A DNA stretch of 64,000 nucleotides from Paenibacillus sp. BJ-4 (GTDB taxonomy: Bacteria; Bacillota; Bacilli; Paenibacillales; Paenibacillaceae). The notes below the pieces were generated by a model. That model searched no databases and was not told the origin of the DNA. It saw only the letters and a program-made list of their open reading frames with translations. The stretch spans positions 62,001 through 126,000 of the forward strand of contig NZ_JAIVEM010000140.1 in the NCBI RefSeq assembly GCF_020404765.1. The letters run 5' to 3'. The position numbers and the translations under genes are program-made. Of this stretch, positions 41,338 to 50,893 are shown piece after piece. Positions within the stretch are counted from its first letter, which is position 1. Every line of letters begins with the position of its first letter.

Positions 41338-42684
41338 TTATACGAATAAACTTAGTACTAAAATAAATCCTAATCCGGCTACAGAAATGATTGTTTCAAG
41401 CAATGTCCATGTTGCAAATGTTTCTTTCATACTTAAACCAAAATATTCTTTAAACATCCAGAAACCAGCATCGTTAACATGTGAAGCTATTAAGCTACCC
41501 GCTCCTGTGGCAAGCACAACTAAAGCAAGATTAACGTCGGATTGTCCTAACATCGGAATAACTAAACCAGCGGTTGTTAAAGCTGCAACAGTTGCAGAAC
41601 CTAAGGAAATGCGTAAAATTGCAGCGATGATCCATGCAAGCAGGATGGGTGATAATGTAGTTCCATTAAATAATTCCGCTACATAGTCACCTACGCCGCC
41701 ATTAATCAGTACTTGTTTGAAGGCTCCGCCTCCTCCAATGATTAAGAGCATCATCCCAATATGAGTAATAGCCGTTGTACAAGATGCCATTACATTTTTG
41801 ATTGGAATTTTTCTTGCTATTCCCATGGTATAGACAGCTACCAGTAAGGAAATCAACATGGAAGTTGATGCATCACCAATAAAACGGATCGCTGCTAGTA
41901 AACTATTATCTTCAAATCCTATTGTTTTTTGAAGCAAAGTAATAATCGTAGCAATAGACATTAAAATGACAGGAAGCATTGCAGTAAATACACTGATACC
42001 AAATCCAGGAGTTTCCTCGGACTTAAATACTTTTTGTTCACCTAAAGAGGCGATATTACCGGTTTTTGTAAATGATGCAGGTACGAGTTTTTTGGCAAGC
42101 TTAGTAAATACAGGTCCAGCTAAAATAACTGTTGGAATGGCAATAATGAAACCGTAAAGTAAAACCTCACCAAGGTTCGCGCCATATTCACCAGCAATAA
42201 CTGTCGGTCCTGGATGTGGAGGCAAGAAACCGTGTGTTACGGATAAAGCTGCAACCATCGGAATACCGAGATATAAGATAGAAACCTTTAATTCTTTTGA
42301 AATGGCAAATACGATTGGAATTAACAATACTAATCCTACTTCAAAAAATAACGCTATACCGATAATGAATGAAGCAGCTACGACCGCCCATTGGATATTT
42401 TTTTCACCAAATTTGTCTACGAGGGTCATGGCAATCCGTTGAGCACCACCAGAATCAGCGATCAACTTACCTAACATGGCTCCAAGTCCAAAGATTAACG
42501 CTAGGTGACCCAGTGTTCCGCCTAATCCGGCTTCAATGGTTTTGACAATTTCCTCTAATGGCATTCCAAGTGCTAAAGCCACACCGAACGATACAATGAT
42601 TAATGAAATAAAGGTGTTTAATTTAAAGCCCATGATTAAAACTAATAGTGCTAAAATTCCAATCGCTACCACGACTAATGGCAT
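41338..42684 (-). CDS. gntP: Gluconate permease
   Basis: H+/gluconate symporter of the GntP family, 448 residues with about 12-14 hydrophobic helices. LPPHPGPTVIAGEYGANLG, FGLGAMLGKLIADSGGA and VLATGAGSLIASHVNDAGFW are family signatures. I use ATG 42684 (MPLVVVAIG) behind AGGGGGT rather than the ATG six codons upstream. It follows gntK by 26 bases within the gluconate operon. Confidence 0.95.
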   Translation of the reverse strand: MPLVVVAIGILALLVLIMGFKLNTFISLIIVSFGVALALGMPLEEIVKTIEAGLGGTLGHLALIFGLGAMLGKLIADSGGAQRIAMTLVDKFGEKNIQWAVVAASFIIGIALFFEVGLVLLIPIVFAISKELKVSILYLGIPMVAALSVTHGFLPPHPGPTVIAGEYGANLGEVLLYGFIIAIPTVILAGPVFTKLAKKLVPASFTKTGNIASLGEQKVFKSEETPGFGISVFTAMLPVILMSIATIITLLQKTIGFEDNSLLAAIRFIGDASTSMLISLLVAVYTMGIARKIPIKNVMASCTTAITHIGMMLLIIGGGGAFKQVLINGGVGDYVAELFNGTTLSPILLAWIIAAILRISLGSATVAALTTAGLVIPMLGQSDVNLALVVLATGAGSLIASHVNDAGFWMFKEYFGLSMKETFATWTLLETIISVAGLGFILVLSLFV

Positions 42685-42710
42685 TGTGATTACCCCCTGC
42701 ATTTATCTTT

Positions 42711-44249
42711 TTAGTGTTTGATTAAGCCTCTTTGATAATTGGCAATCCGTGTATAATCGTCTTCTAATACTCTGGATAGGTTAATGAAAATGGGAAGCAA
42801 TTTCCTATATTCTTTTGTTGCTTCTTCTTTTGGTGCATGTTTGTTGGTACTGCCAATCATTTCAGAAACGACTTCAAATGATTGGATTTCTCCGGTGGCA
42901 TACAAGCCTAAAATACAAGCTCCCAGACAAGAACTTTCGTAGCTTTCTGGAACGACGACTTCAGATGCAAATATATCAGACATCATTTGCCGCCAAACAT
43001 CTGACCTTGCGAAGCCCCCTGTAGCTTGAATCCGGGTCACAGGACCGTCCATGCATTCGGTTAATGCTAAAAATACGGTGTACAAATTGTAAATGACTCC
43101 TTCTAGGGCTGCGCGAATCATATGTTCTTTCTTATGTGACATTGTTAAACCGAAGAATGAGCCACGTACGTCTGGATTCCATAATGGCGCACGTTCACCA
43201 GCGAGATATGGGTGGAATAACAATCCATCAGATCCTGGTCTTACACGTTCAGCAATCTTGGTTAATACATCATATGGATCAATTCCTAGCCTTTTTGCTG
43301 TTTCTACTTCTGATGAGGCAAGTTCGTCACGGATCCAGCGAAGGACCATCCCGCCATTGTTTACTGGCCCGCCAATGACCCAGTGCTTTTCTGTTAAGGC
43401 ATAACAAAATATTCTTCCCTTTTCGTCTGTTTGCGGCTTGTCAATAATGGTTCGAATGGCACCGCTTGTCCCAATGGTGACGGCAACTTCGCCTTTTCGT
43501 ATCGCATTTACACCTAGATTAGAAAGGACTCCATCGCTGGCTCCAATGACAAATGATGTTTGTGGATCGATACCGATCTCTTTTGCTAAATCTGAATTAC
43601 AATTGGTAAATATCTTGGTTGTTGGTACGAGCTCAGATAATTGAGAAGGTGTTATGCCAGCAATTTTTAATGCTTCTTCATCCCAATCTAGGTTTTCGAG
43701 ATTCATCATGCCCATGGCTGAAGCCAGGGAATAATCAACAACATATTGATCGAAGAACTTTTTAAAAATATATTCTTTAATTCCAATATATTTTTTAACC
43801 TTGACAGCGATTTCAGGAAGATCATTTACAATCCAAGCTATTTTAGTTAATGGTGACATGGGGTGAATTGGTGTTCCTGTTCGTCTGTAGACTTCTTGGC
43901 CATTCAACTCATCTTTTATTTTATGTGCCCATGCTTCACTTCGATTATCTGCCCAAGTGATACAAGACGTAAGTGGCAGGTCATTTTCATCCATCGCAAT
44001 GACACTATGCATGGCACTGCTAAATGAAACAAACGACAGCTTTTTTTGTGAGTGATGTTTCATCATATTCGAAATGGCCTGTAGCACTGCTTGAAAAATC
44101 TCTTCTGGGTTTTGTTCAGCTGTCGCTATATCCGGTGTATAAAGCGGGTACCCAATATTTTCTTGTTGGATGACTTCGCCTTTTTCACTAAATAAAACTG
44201 CTTTCGTACTTGTGGTCCCGATATCTATACCTAACATATAGTTAGTCAT
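42711..44249 (-). CDS. gntK: Gluconokinase, FGGY family
   Basis: Phosphorylates gluconate to 6-phosphogluconate. It is 512 residues with the N-terminal phosphate-binding motif LGIDIGTTSTKAVLF, VSFSSAMHSVIAMD, VGASDGVLSNLGVNAI, VTIGTSGAIRT and the C-terminal QATGGFARSDVWRQMMSDIF. Its ATG lies 8 bases inside the end of gntR, with AAAGGAG in that gene, so translation is coupled. It feeds the gnd reaction in the same operon. Confidence 0.95.
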   Translation of the reverse strand: MTNYMLGIDIGTTSTKAVLFSEKGEVIQQENIGYPLYTPDIATAEQNPEEIFQAVLQAISNMMKHHSQKKLSFVSFSSAMHSVIAMDENDLPLTSCITWADNRSEAWAHKIKDELNGQEVYRRTGTPIHPMSPLTKIAWIVNDLPEIAVKVKKYIGIKEYIFKKFFDQYVVDYSLASAMGMMNLENLDWDEEALKIAGITPSQLSELVPTTKIFTNCNSDLAKEIGIDPQTSFVIGASDGVLSNLGVNAIRKGEVAVTIGTSGAIRTIIDKPQTDEKGRIFCYALTEKHWVIGGPVNNGGMVLRWIRDELASSEVETAKRLGIDPYDVLTKIAERVRPGSDGLLFHPYLAGERAPLWNPDVRGSFFGLTMSHKKEHMIRAALEGVIYNLYTVFLALTECMDGPVTRIQATGGFARSDVWRQMMSDIFASEVVVPESYESSCLGACILGLYATGEIQSFEVVSEMIGSTNKHAPKEEATKEYRKLLPIFINLSRVLEDDYTRIANYQRGLIKH

Positions 44250-44973
44250 TTTGTTGCACTACTCCTTTAGACAGCAATTGTTGTGACAACCATAGGTCTT
44301 CTACTTTACCTTGAACATCATCAAAGTTTTCATGAAAAGACTTAATCATGAGGTCCCTATCTTTTGCCTTGATCGCTTCAATATAAAGCTCGTGATTTTT
44401 TACAATCCGTGTAAAGTCTTCATACTTTTCCTTAAAACGCATACGCATCGACAAAAGAATGAGGCTTTCCATAACGGGCCTTAAATTATTCCAGATCATC
44501 AGGATGTATGAATGATTAACTGCACGAATTATCGTTTCATGGAACAAGACATCTTGATATGAAAACTCATCAGCATCACTATATTTGATTGCGACTTTCA
44601 TCATTTCCAGTATTTTACTAAGTTCCTTTGCCAAATCATTAGTGTCCATCTTTACAAGCCGTTCAAATACAAACGATTCTATGAGTAGACGGACATCATA
44701 AATTTCTTCTATTTCTTTTTCTGATAAACCAATAACAACTGCACCCATTCTTTCTAATCGGATGATATTTTCGGATGCCAGTATTTTTAACGCTTCACGA
44801 ATGGGTGAGCGACTTACAACAAAATCTGCAGCTAATTTATTTTCTGATAATATGGTACCGCTTTCAATTACGCCAGAAATAATACGCATTCTAAGCTCGC
44901 ATGTTACACGATCACCAGCAGAGGCTTTTAAAAGCCATTTGGAGGGATATAGGAATTCCTTTGAGTCGACCAT
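44242..44973 (-). CDS. gntR: Gluconate operon repressor, GntR/FCD family
   Basis: A 243-residue regulator with an N-terminal GntR winged helix (LRMRIISGVIESGTILSENK, then VVSRSPIREALKIL) and an FCD ligand domain. It is first in gntRKPZ as in B. subtilis, and the known B. subtilis GntR site ATACTTGTATACAAGTAT lies just upstream at the promoter. Gluconate or its phosphate would release it. AAGGTG precedes the ATG. Confidence 0.95.
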   Translation of the reverse strand: MVDSKEFLYPSKWLLKASAGDRVTCELRMRIISGVIESGTILSENKLAADFVVSRSPIREALKILASENIIRLERMGAVVIGLSEKEIEEIYDVRLLIESFVFERLVKMDTNDLAKELSKILEMMKVAIKYSDADEFSYQDVLFHETIIRAVNHSYILMIWNNLRPVMESLILLSMRMRFKEKYEDFTRIVKNHELYIEAIKAKDRDLMIKSFHENFDDVQGKVEDLWLSQQLLSKGVVQQND

Positions 44974-44999
44974 AAATTCACCTTCTTAATTAGTTAAGT

Positions 45000-45052
45000 A
45001 TACTTGTATACAAGTATTATAATCTAATTTTTTAATTTTGCAAGCGTATTCA
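45000..45052 (-). promoter_or_regulatory. gnt promoter, GntR operator and cre site
   Basis: On the minus strand TTGCAA (45043-45038), 16 bases, TATAAT (45021-45016), then the perfect palindrome ATACTTGTATACAAGTAT (45000-45017) across the transcription start. The operator equals the one known from B. subtilis. TGAATACGCTTGCA (45039-45052, minus strand, one mismatch) is a cre-like site over the -35 box, so glucose repression is expected too. Confidence 0.85.
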
Positions 45053-45202
45053 TTAAATTGGTGTCTGGTCATGCAAATTAAAAAATAAGGATATAAATTG
45101 TTCGTAAGTCCAGATTCTTGAAGGGGAATTCGGACTTTTTTTATGTGCAGATGCACAATCAATTTCGTCTGTTCTTCAATATTTTTCACGTCCCGCAATC
45201 GA

Positions 45203-45221
45203 TATAATGAAAGCGTAATCA
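45203..45221 (+). promoter_or_regulatory. Promoter -10 box and cre-like site of glycerate operon
   Basis: TATAAT (45203-45208) overlaps TGAAAGCGTAATCA (45208-45221), a cre sequence with one mismatch, 25 bases before the permease start. A hairpin with T-run (about 45106-45143, arms AAGTCC and GGACTT) lies further upstream with no gene to terminate. Confidence 0.6.
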
Positions 45222-45245
45222 AAAATTGCCCGGGGGGTTAGGCAG

Positions 45246-46541
45246 ATGGAAGGATTAACGATCAGTTGGATAGGAGCTCTGGCAGGGCTGGCTATTGCAA
45301 TTATTCTGATATTAAGAAAGCTGAATCCGGTTTATGCTTTGTTTTTGGGAGCCATTGTAGGTGCTTTATTGGGCGGAGCCAATTTGGAGCAGACCATCAG
45401 TGTGTTGATTAGCGGAACGCAAAGTGTGATGGGGACGGTCATTCGTGTGCTTGCCGCAGGTGTATTGGCGGGCGTGATGATGGAGTCCGGGGCGGCGGAA
45501 ACAATTGCGCAGGCTATTGTGAAGAAGTTTGGCGGTAGTAAGGCGATTCTCGCCTTAGCCTTGGCGACGATGATTATTACGGCGGTAGGCGTATTTATTC
45601 CGGTCGCAGTGCTGATCGTGGCTCCTATTGCGTTGTCGGTCGGGAACAAAATGGGGATTTCCAAGCTGGCGCTCCTACTGGCCTTATCTGGAGGCGGAAA
45701 GGCAGGGAACATCATCTCTCCGAATCCCAATACGATTGCAGCGGCGCGCGGATTCAATCTCGATTTAAGCCACGTGATGCTGGCAGGTGTGGTCCCTGCG
45801 ATATGTGGTTTAATCGTGACTGTTTTGGTAGCGTCTCTCTTGAAAACCAAAGGTGTAAAGGTATCCGACCAGGATACCCTGGGCAATGATGTCGATACTT
45901 CGAAGTACCCGCCGCTGGGACGGGCGATTGTAGCTCCGTTGGTGGCTGTTATTTTGCTGATGATTAACCCGATTGGGTCCATTTCCGGCATTGAAGCGCT
46001 GTCGAGTTTCAAGGTCGACGCAATGTACATTTTACCGATTGCCGGGATTGTGGGTATGCTGGCAATGGGGCAAGGACGCAACATTTTAAAATATTCGGCC
46101 TCCGGCTTAAATAAAATGACGGCGACCGTGCTGATTTTGATCGGTGCAGGCGGGATTGCAGGTCTGATCTCAGCGTCTAATTTGTCTGCACAGGTGGTAG
46201 GCTTGATTGAAGCCTCGGGAGTCTCGGGTACATTTTTGGCACCGCTTGCAGGTATTCTGATGGCGGCTGCGACAGCGTCGACCTCGACGGGAGTTATTTT
46301 GGCGACAGGCTCATTTGGAGAAGCGATTCTAAACATGGGAACGGCCCCGTTGGCCGCAGCGGTGATGGTGCATACAGGGGCTACTGTTATCGATTCCTTG
46401 CCACAAGGCAACTATTTTCACGTCACGGCAGATAGCATGAAAATGAGCATTAGGCAACGGATGGGACTTATCCCTTACGAAGCCATTGTGGGTGGGACGA
46501 TGACTATTGTAGCCACATTGATGTATGGATTTTTACTTTAA
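45246..46541 (+). CDS. GntP-family permease, likely for glycerate
   Basis: A 431-residue membrane transporter with about 12 helices, distantly related to GntP at 41338. GGGKAGNIISPNPNTIAAARG and TASTSTGVILATGSFGEAIL are typical motifs. Substrate inference rests on context: a glycerate kinase starts 21 bases downstream and a CdaR-type regulator faces the pair. A GGGGGG ribosome site precedes the ATG. Confidence 0.85.
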   Translation: MEGLTISWIGALAGLAIAIILILRKLNPVYALFLGAIVGALLGGANLEQTISVLISGTQSVMGTVIRVLAAGVLAGVMMESGAAETIAQAIVKKFGGSKAILALALATMIITAVGVFIPVAVLIVAPIALSVGNKMGISKLALLLALSGGGKAGNIISPNPNTIAAARGFNLDLSHVMLAGVVPAICGLIVTVLVASLLKTKGVKVSDQDTLGNDVDTSKYPPLGRAIVAPLVAVILLMINPIGSISGIEALSSFKVDAMYILPIAGIVGMLAMGQGRNILKYSASGLNKMTATVLILIGAGGIAGLISASNLSAQVVGLIEASGVSGTFLAPLAGILMAAATASTSTGVILATGSFGEAILNMGTAPLAAAVMVHTGATVIDSLPQGNYFHVTADSMKMSIRQRMGLIPYEAIVGGTMTIVATLMYGFLL

Positions 46542-46562
46542 TATTTATGATGGGGTGAGAAG

Positions 46563-47705
46563 ATGAGTGAGAAGACATTTGTGCTAGCGCCGGATTCCTT
46601 TAAAGAAAGTATGACAGCAAAAGAAGTGTGTATCGCGATGGAGAAAGGACTGCGCAAGGTCTATCCAACGGCAACTTATGTCCACATTCCGATGGCGGAC
46701 GGCGGTGAAGGAACGGTACAGTCACTGGTGGATGCGACAGGCGGGCAGCTTCGTTATATCGAGGTGACCGGACCGCTTGGAGAACCTGTAACTGCTGCAT
46801 ACGGCTTGCTCGGAGACGGCACCACTGCGGCAATCGAGATGGCATCCGCCAGCGGAATCCATCTGGTTAATAAGGATAACAAAAACCCGCTAAAGACAAC
46901 AACTTACGGTACGGGTGAATTAATCCGAGAATGTCTAAATCAGGGGATCCGAAAGATTATTATCGGTATTGGCGGAAGCGCGACGAATGACGGCGGGACA
47001 GGGATGGCGGAAGCACTCGGCGCCAGATTCCTTGATGCTCAAGGGAACATTCTCCCTCGCGGTGGCGGCAGTCTGGGAGAGCTGGCCAGTATTGATATTT
47101 CATCACTGGATGCTCGCTTGCAGCAGGTGCAATTGATTGTAGCCTGTGATGTGACGAATCCGTTGTGCGGAGAGTACGGGGCATCTCATGTATTCGGCCC
47201 GCAAAAAGGGGCAACCCCAGAGATGGTGCTGCAATTAGATACCAATCTCGCCCACTATGCAGATGTGGTGAAGCGACAGCTGGGCAAGGATGTACGCGAT
47301 CTTCCAGGCGCAGGCGCAGCTGGCGGATTGGGTGCGGGCTTGTTGACTTTTACTCAGGCATCACTACAAAAAGGCATTGAAATTGTGATCGAATACACCG
47401 GGTTAAAGCAGAAGCTGGCGAATGCGGACATCGTTTTTACGGGGGAAGGCGGTATTGATTTTCAGACCAAATTCGGGAAAACTCCGTATGGGGTCGCTCA
47501 GGCGGCCAAGCAATCCGGCAAAAAGGTCATTGCAATCGCTGGCTACATTGGAAAGGGGATCGACACGTTATATCAGGAAGGAATAGATGCGGTGTTTGGC
47601 ATCGTGCCGGGAGCTTCGGAGCTGGGTAAGCTGCTGGTCGAAGGGCCGCAAAATGTAGAGCGTACGTGCGAGAATATCGCAAGGGTGCTTCAATTTAACG
47701 AATAG
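46563..47705 (+). CDS. Glycerate kinase (type I, GarK/GlxK family)
   Basis: Phosphorylates D-glycerate, giving a glycolytic intermediate (2- or 3-phosphoglycerate). It is 380 residues with LAPDSFKESMTAKEVCIAM, PMADGGEGTVQSLV, GIGGSATNDGGTGMAEALG and TGEGGIDFQT, all diagnostic. GGGGTGAGA precedes the ATG. It is the second gene of a two-gene operon with the permease; it converges on cdaR. Confidence 0.94.
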   Translation: MSEKTFVLAPDSFKESMTAKEVCIAMEKGLRKVYPTATYVHIPMADGGEGTVQSLVDATGGQLRYIEVTGPLGEPVTAAYGLLGDGTTAAIEMASASGIHLVNKDNKNPLKTTTYGTGELIRECLNQGIRKIIIGIGGSATNDGGTGMAEALGARFLDAQGNILPRGGGSLGELASIDISSLDARLQQVQLIVACDVTNPLCGEYGASHVFGPQKGATPEMVLQLDTNLAHYADVVKRQLGKDVRDLPGAGAAGGLGAGLLTFTQASLQKGIEIVIEYTGLKQKLANADIVFTGEGGIDFQTKFGKTPYGVAQAAKQSGKKVIAIAGYIGKGIDTLYQEGIDAVFGIVPGASELGKLLVEGPQNVERTCENIARVLQFNE

Positions 47706-47719
47706 TTCACACGCCTATA

Positions 47720-47770
47720 CTCCCGGATTTTTCATTAAGTAAAAGGAGACTGCTGAATAAAATCCGGGAG
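47720..47770. terminator. Hairpin between glycerate kinase and cdaR
   Basis: CTCCCGGATTTT and AAAATCCGGGAG are perfect 12-base inverted copies with the T and A runs inside the stem, a layout that can serve both convergent genes. Confidence 0.7.
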
Positions 47771-47795
47771 CAGCGCCGAGAGAGAATCCAGCAGT

Positions 47796-48908
47796 TCATT
47801 GGTACAGCGCCAATAAGCCGTGTGTAAGCTCAAACAGCTGAAGGAGATTCCGGGGATCCTTACCCGTTAAGGTATGGATGCGCTTCAGACGGTATTGCAG
47901 TGTGTTCCGGTGGATATTTAATTCGTCTGCGGTGAAGGAAACACTGCCGTTATGGTTAATAAAGCTCCGCAGCGTATCCAGCAAATCCACGGTGTCTTCC
48001 AGTTTAGTAACCAGATGGACCGTGTTCGTCAGATTAGATTGGCTCAGTTTGACCAGAAATTCGACTTCTACAAAAGAAATCATCTGCACAGGCGGGCGCA
48101 GAGCCAGTAGAACACTCATAGCTGACTTGGCCTGTAAATAACAATCCGCAATGTTATGCTCTTGTCTGCTGATGGCGATCAGCACAGCAGGATAGCTGCG
48201 CACAAGTGGCTCCAGCAGCTTGTCTATGGACTCCTGATTTTGGATTAGGATAAGATAGCTGTCTTCCTCCATACGAAAGGATGGATGCTGCATGAATATT
48301 TTGGATAGCTCGGCGACGTGAGCCGGGTCAGCAGGGAGATATTTTACATATACCGCCGAAGTTTTTAGAAGCAGATCAATGTGATATTGAGCCGCTTCTT
48401 TTTTTATTTTTTGAGTGTAGGCCCCCTGATGATTTAACAGCATTTCCAGCATGGATTTTTTGCGGTTGGCTTCGTGGGCCAGATGCTCCAGGGATAATCT
48501 TTGCTCGATCAGGAGGGATACTGTAGTTTTAACGATGTTGCAAAAAGGGCGCACTTCATCTGGATTGCCCGTGATGCCAATGACACCAACCCGCTCATGA
48601 TGAATGACGATCGGCTCATTGGTCCCTTGTTTCTCGTAATGACCATCCTGCCATACTTCAATCATTTTTCCGGTTGCGAGTGCCTGAACGGCTCCTTGAT
48701 GAACAGTTCCGACTCGCTCTTTCTCACCGCTGCCAATGATAATGCCTCGTTCATTCATAATATTGATATTGTATGGAATGTCCTTCATCATTTTATCTAC
48801 GATGTCTTGGGCTTGTTTTTCAGAGATCTGGAGCAGTTCACGATTCCTCCCTATACATACTGATGTAATGGTGTGCGCTTGTGAAAGAGTTTTCAGGTTA
48901 TTGTGCAT
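47796..48908 (-). CDS. cdaR: CdaR-type sugar diacid/glycerate regulator
   Basis: A regulator of up to 370 residues. QISEKQAQDIVDKMMKDIPY with NINIMNERGIIIGSGEKERV is the diacid-recognition domain; a GGDEF-like middle and the C-terminal PucR-type HTH (SFTADELNIHRNTLQYRLKR) complete the CdaR layout. It probably activates the glycerate permease/kinase operon facing it. The start is unsure: the ATG at 48908 has no ribosome site, while GGGAGG lies 9 bases before an in-frame CTG at 48836, exactly where relatives begin. Confidence 0.88.
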   Translation of the reverse strand: MHNNLKTLSQAHTITSVCIGRNRELLQISEKQAQDIVDKMMKDIPYNINIMNERGIIIGSGEKERVGTVHQGAVQALATGKMIEVWQDGHYEKQGTNEPIVIHHERVGVIGITGNPDEVRPFCNIVKTTVSLLIEQRLSLEHLAHEANRKKSMLEMLLNHQGAYTQKIKKEAAQYHIDLLLKTSAVYVKYLPADPAHVAELSKIFMQHPSFRMEEDSYLILIQNQESIDKLLEPLVRSYPAVLIAISRQEHNIADCYLQAKSAMSVLLALRPPVQMISFVEVEFLVKLSQSNLTNTVHLVTKLEDTVDLLDTLRSFINHNGSVSFTADELNIHRNTLQYRLKRIHTLTGKDPRNLLQLFELTHGLLALYQ

Positions 48909-49007
48909 CTGAACAACATAATAAGGCTTGTTGCCCTACATGTCAGCCTATTTTATCATAGAAATGAAACCGTTTGCTTATATAGCTAGGGAATTATAGA
49001 CTATACC

Positions 49008-49043
49008 AAAAAGCAGGCTGCTCTTAAGAGGTACCTGCTTTTT
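49008..49043 (-). terminator. Terminator for RDD-family gene
   Basis: AAAAAGCAGG pairs with CCTGCTTTTT over a 16-base loop, 34 bases after the stop of the gene at 49077. Confidence 0.8.
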
Positions 49044-49076
49044 GAGTCTATCGTGTTCATTGCTAGCCAAGCTGTC

Positions 49077-50195
49077 TTAATGACGAACCTCGCGAAAGCT
49101 GTAGGTAATGTCGTGCAGTTCTTTCTTAAAACGACTATATTTAGATGCGGGCGTATATCCGAGCACCTGGTGATAATCATTTTCGGTCTCAATAATCGCT
49201 ACATGGGTGACATAATGGTTCTCATCTTTCTGTCCTTTAATCGTAAACTCAATGGCAGGATATCCATGAATCGTTGTGTTAGATGAAGGTCCTACAGTAG
49301 AGAGATTAAACTCTTTGGTCATGTTGTTTTGAATTTTCTTTGTGTAGTGCTGGAGCGTTACATTGCCCAATTCCTTTTTCGAATTGGACAGTACCGCAAC
49401 GGACTTTTGAATGTACGGATTGAATATCGCAATATCCGTTATTTTTTCTCGGTCCGGGTCTGTTGACCAATCTAGCGGGGCCGAAATCTGGAACTGTCCA
49501 TCCTTACTTATAAAGGTCTGCTCTTTCCTGGACACTGGAGCTTCAGCAGATTGATAATGCTTTATTGATAAGAAAGCGACATCAACCATTGAACCCACCA
49601 GGAACATTATAATGGTGAAAAATATCAACAACGAACGTTTCATTGTCTTTTTGCTAATCGGCTCTAAATCACGTACCTTCACAACATATGTACCTGCGGC
49701 TAAATCACCAATTCGTTGTCCTGATGAAGTTACTAACACGCTGATAACAGCAGGTAACGAACCCATTAGAAAAGGGTTGGTTTCAATCAATCTAAGCAAA
49801 GTGCGAATTAGCGATTTAAGAAAACCAGGAGGCCTTTCTTCCCCGTTAACCACCTTGATACGAAAAACGAACTTCCCCAGCGTATAGCCTGTATAACCTT
49901 CCAAAAGCAAATAATAGCAGAAAAAAGCTATAAGCAGGATACAACGGGTTGCAATCGCCAAAGGCAAAAACCATCTATCCGTTATTTGAATGACAGAGAT
50001 AAACAAGCAAATATAACCGATCACAAAGAATACGAAATCAAATACCGTTGCTCCCCATCGTCTAAATAAAATAGACGAACCGTAGGTTTTTGATATTTCG
50101 GCCATCCTGTTTGTTTCCCCATAGTTTTGACCATGGCGAATGTACATCTGTCTTGATGTTTCCTGCGGATTCTGTGACATGTGCTGGTTCTCCAA
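49077..50195 (-). CDS. RDD-family membrane protein with extracytoplasmic C-terminal domain
   Basis: About 372 residues. Residues 35-180 form an RDD domain (RRWGATVFDFVFFVIGYICL, GYTLGKFVFRIKVVNG, QRIGDLAAGTYVV) with three or four helices. A further helix (SLLIFFTIIMFLVGSMV) leads to a ~160-residue outside part (FISKDGQFQISAPLDWSTDP) similar to PsbP/YbbB-like stress domains. The function is unknown. The start is unclear: AAGAGGTG best fits the TTG at 50195; an ATG at 50180 behind GGAG is also possible. Confidence 0.8.
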   Translation of the reverse strand: MENQHMSQNPQETSRQMYIRHGQNYGETNRMAEISKTYGSSILFRRWGATVFDFVFFVIGYICLFISVIQITDRWFLPLAIATRCILLIAFFCYYLLLEGYTGYTLGKFVFRIKVVNGEERPPGFLKSLIRTLLRLIETNPFLMGSLPAVISVLVTSSGQRIGDLAAGTYVVKVRDLEPISKKTMKRSLLIFFTIIMFLVGSMVDVAFLSIKHYQSAEAPVSRKEQTFISKDGQFQISAPLDWSTDPDREKITDIAIFNPYIQKSVAVLSNSKKELGNVTLQHYTKKIQNNMTKEFNLSTVGPSSNTTIHGYPAIEFTIKGQKDENHYVTHVAIIETENDYHQVLGYTPASKYSRFKKELHDITYSFREVRH

Positions 50196-50351
50196 AAAAT
50201 ACACCTCTTTTTAATATTCAATCATTTAAAACACGCCCCTTATATTAACGGTCATTTTACATTCCATGTTTAGGAAAACATTCTATAAACAAAGAAAAAG
50301 TTATAAATATCCCTTATGGCGAAATTAAAAGAATAAGCATTCCGAATTGAA

Positions 50352-50387
50352 AGAGGGCTGACCATGGCATAACATGGCCAACCCTCT
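50352..50387 (-). terminator. Terminator after MerR gene
   Basis: AGAGGGcTGaCCATG pairs with CATGGcCAaCCCTCT, a long stem with two mismatches, downstream of the SDR-merR pair. Confidence 0.7.
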
Positions 50388-50428
50388 TGTTGGTTTAGAA
50401 CGTGTCGTACCTTATCGTAAGGGACTTC

Positions 50429-50893
50429 TTACGTTAGATCTTCCTTTGTTACAGGGTCACAACTAGTGTCGCTAAGATCGGGATTTGTAGAAAGCTCATG
50501 ATAATGGCTGAGCTTATAATCAATAATTTTTTGAGTTTCCATGAGTCTGGAAATTTCTTGTTGAATCTTTTGGTTATGTTTTTCAAGTAAGGAATATCTG
50601 TCAGGAATGGTACTGTTACCTTGCTCCGAAAGTTCTCGATAATGCTTCATTTCCTCTATGGTCATCCCCGTGGCTTTTAAGCGAGTTAAAAAGATAATGC
50701 CTTGAATCTGTTCTCTACTGTAGAACCTGTGTCCGTTGGCCTTTCGGTCTGCATAAGGCAGCAAGCCAATTCGCTCATAATAACGTATGGTATCTTCTGT
50801 TAAACCTGTTAGTTCTGCGGCTTGGCTAATCGAGGTAATCGTCTCCGGAATTTCCTGCAAAGTATTCAACTCCTTAGTTCTGACAGTTACCAA
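50429..50893 (-). CDS. MerR-family regulator (AdhR-like)
   Basis: A 154-residue regulator: ITSISQAAELTGLTEDTIRY is the HTH, followed by YERIGLLPYADRKANGHRFY and a coiled coil with no metal-binding cysteine loop, as in AdhR-type sensors of aldehydes. The TTG start at 50893 overlaps the end of the SDR gene by 7 bases behind GGAGAAG; a TTG 11 codons later behind AAGGAG is the alternative. It probably acts at the 19-base-spacer promoter before the SDR gene. Confidence 0.88.
   Translation of the reverse strand: MVTVRTKELNTLQEIPETITSISQAAELTGLTEDTIRYYERIGLLPYADRKANGHRFYSREQIQGIIFLTRLKATGMTIEEMKHYRELSEQGNSTIPDRYSLLEKHNQKIQQEISRLMETQKIIDYKLSHYHELSTNPDLSDTSCDPVTKEDLT

Noticed and set aside
45332..46411. 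Long open frame (359 codons) on the minus strand opposite the glycerate permease
   Set aside because: Low-complexity translation rich in Pro, Ala, Ile and Thr mirrors the hydrophobic codons of the real gene; no ribosome site.
50406..50424. ACCTTATCGTAAG, one base off the repeat B core
   Set aside because: No cassette left half (CTTGCCGTTACAG) beside it and it is itself a small palindrome after the merR gene; likely chance.
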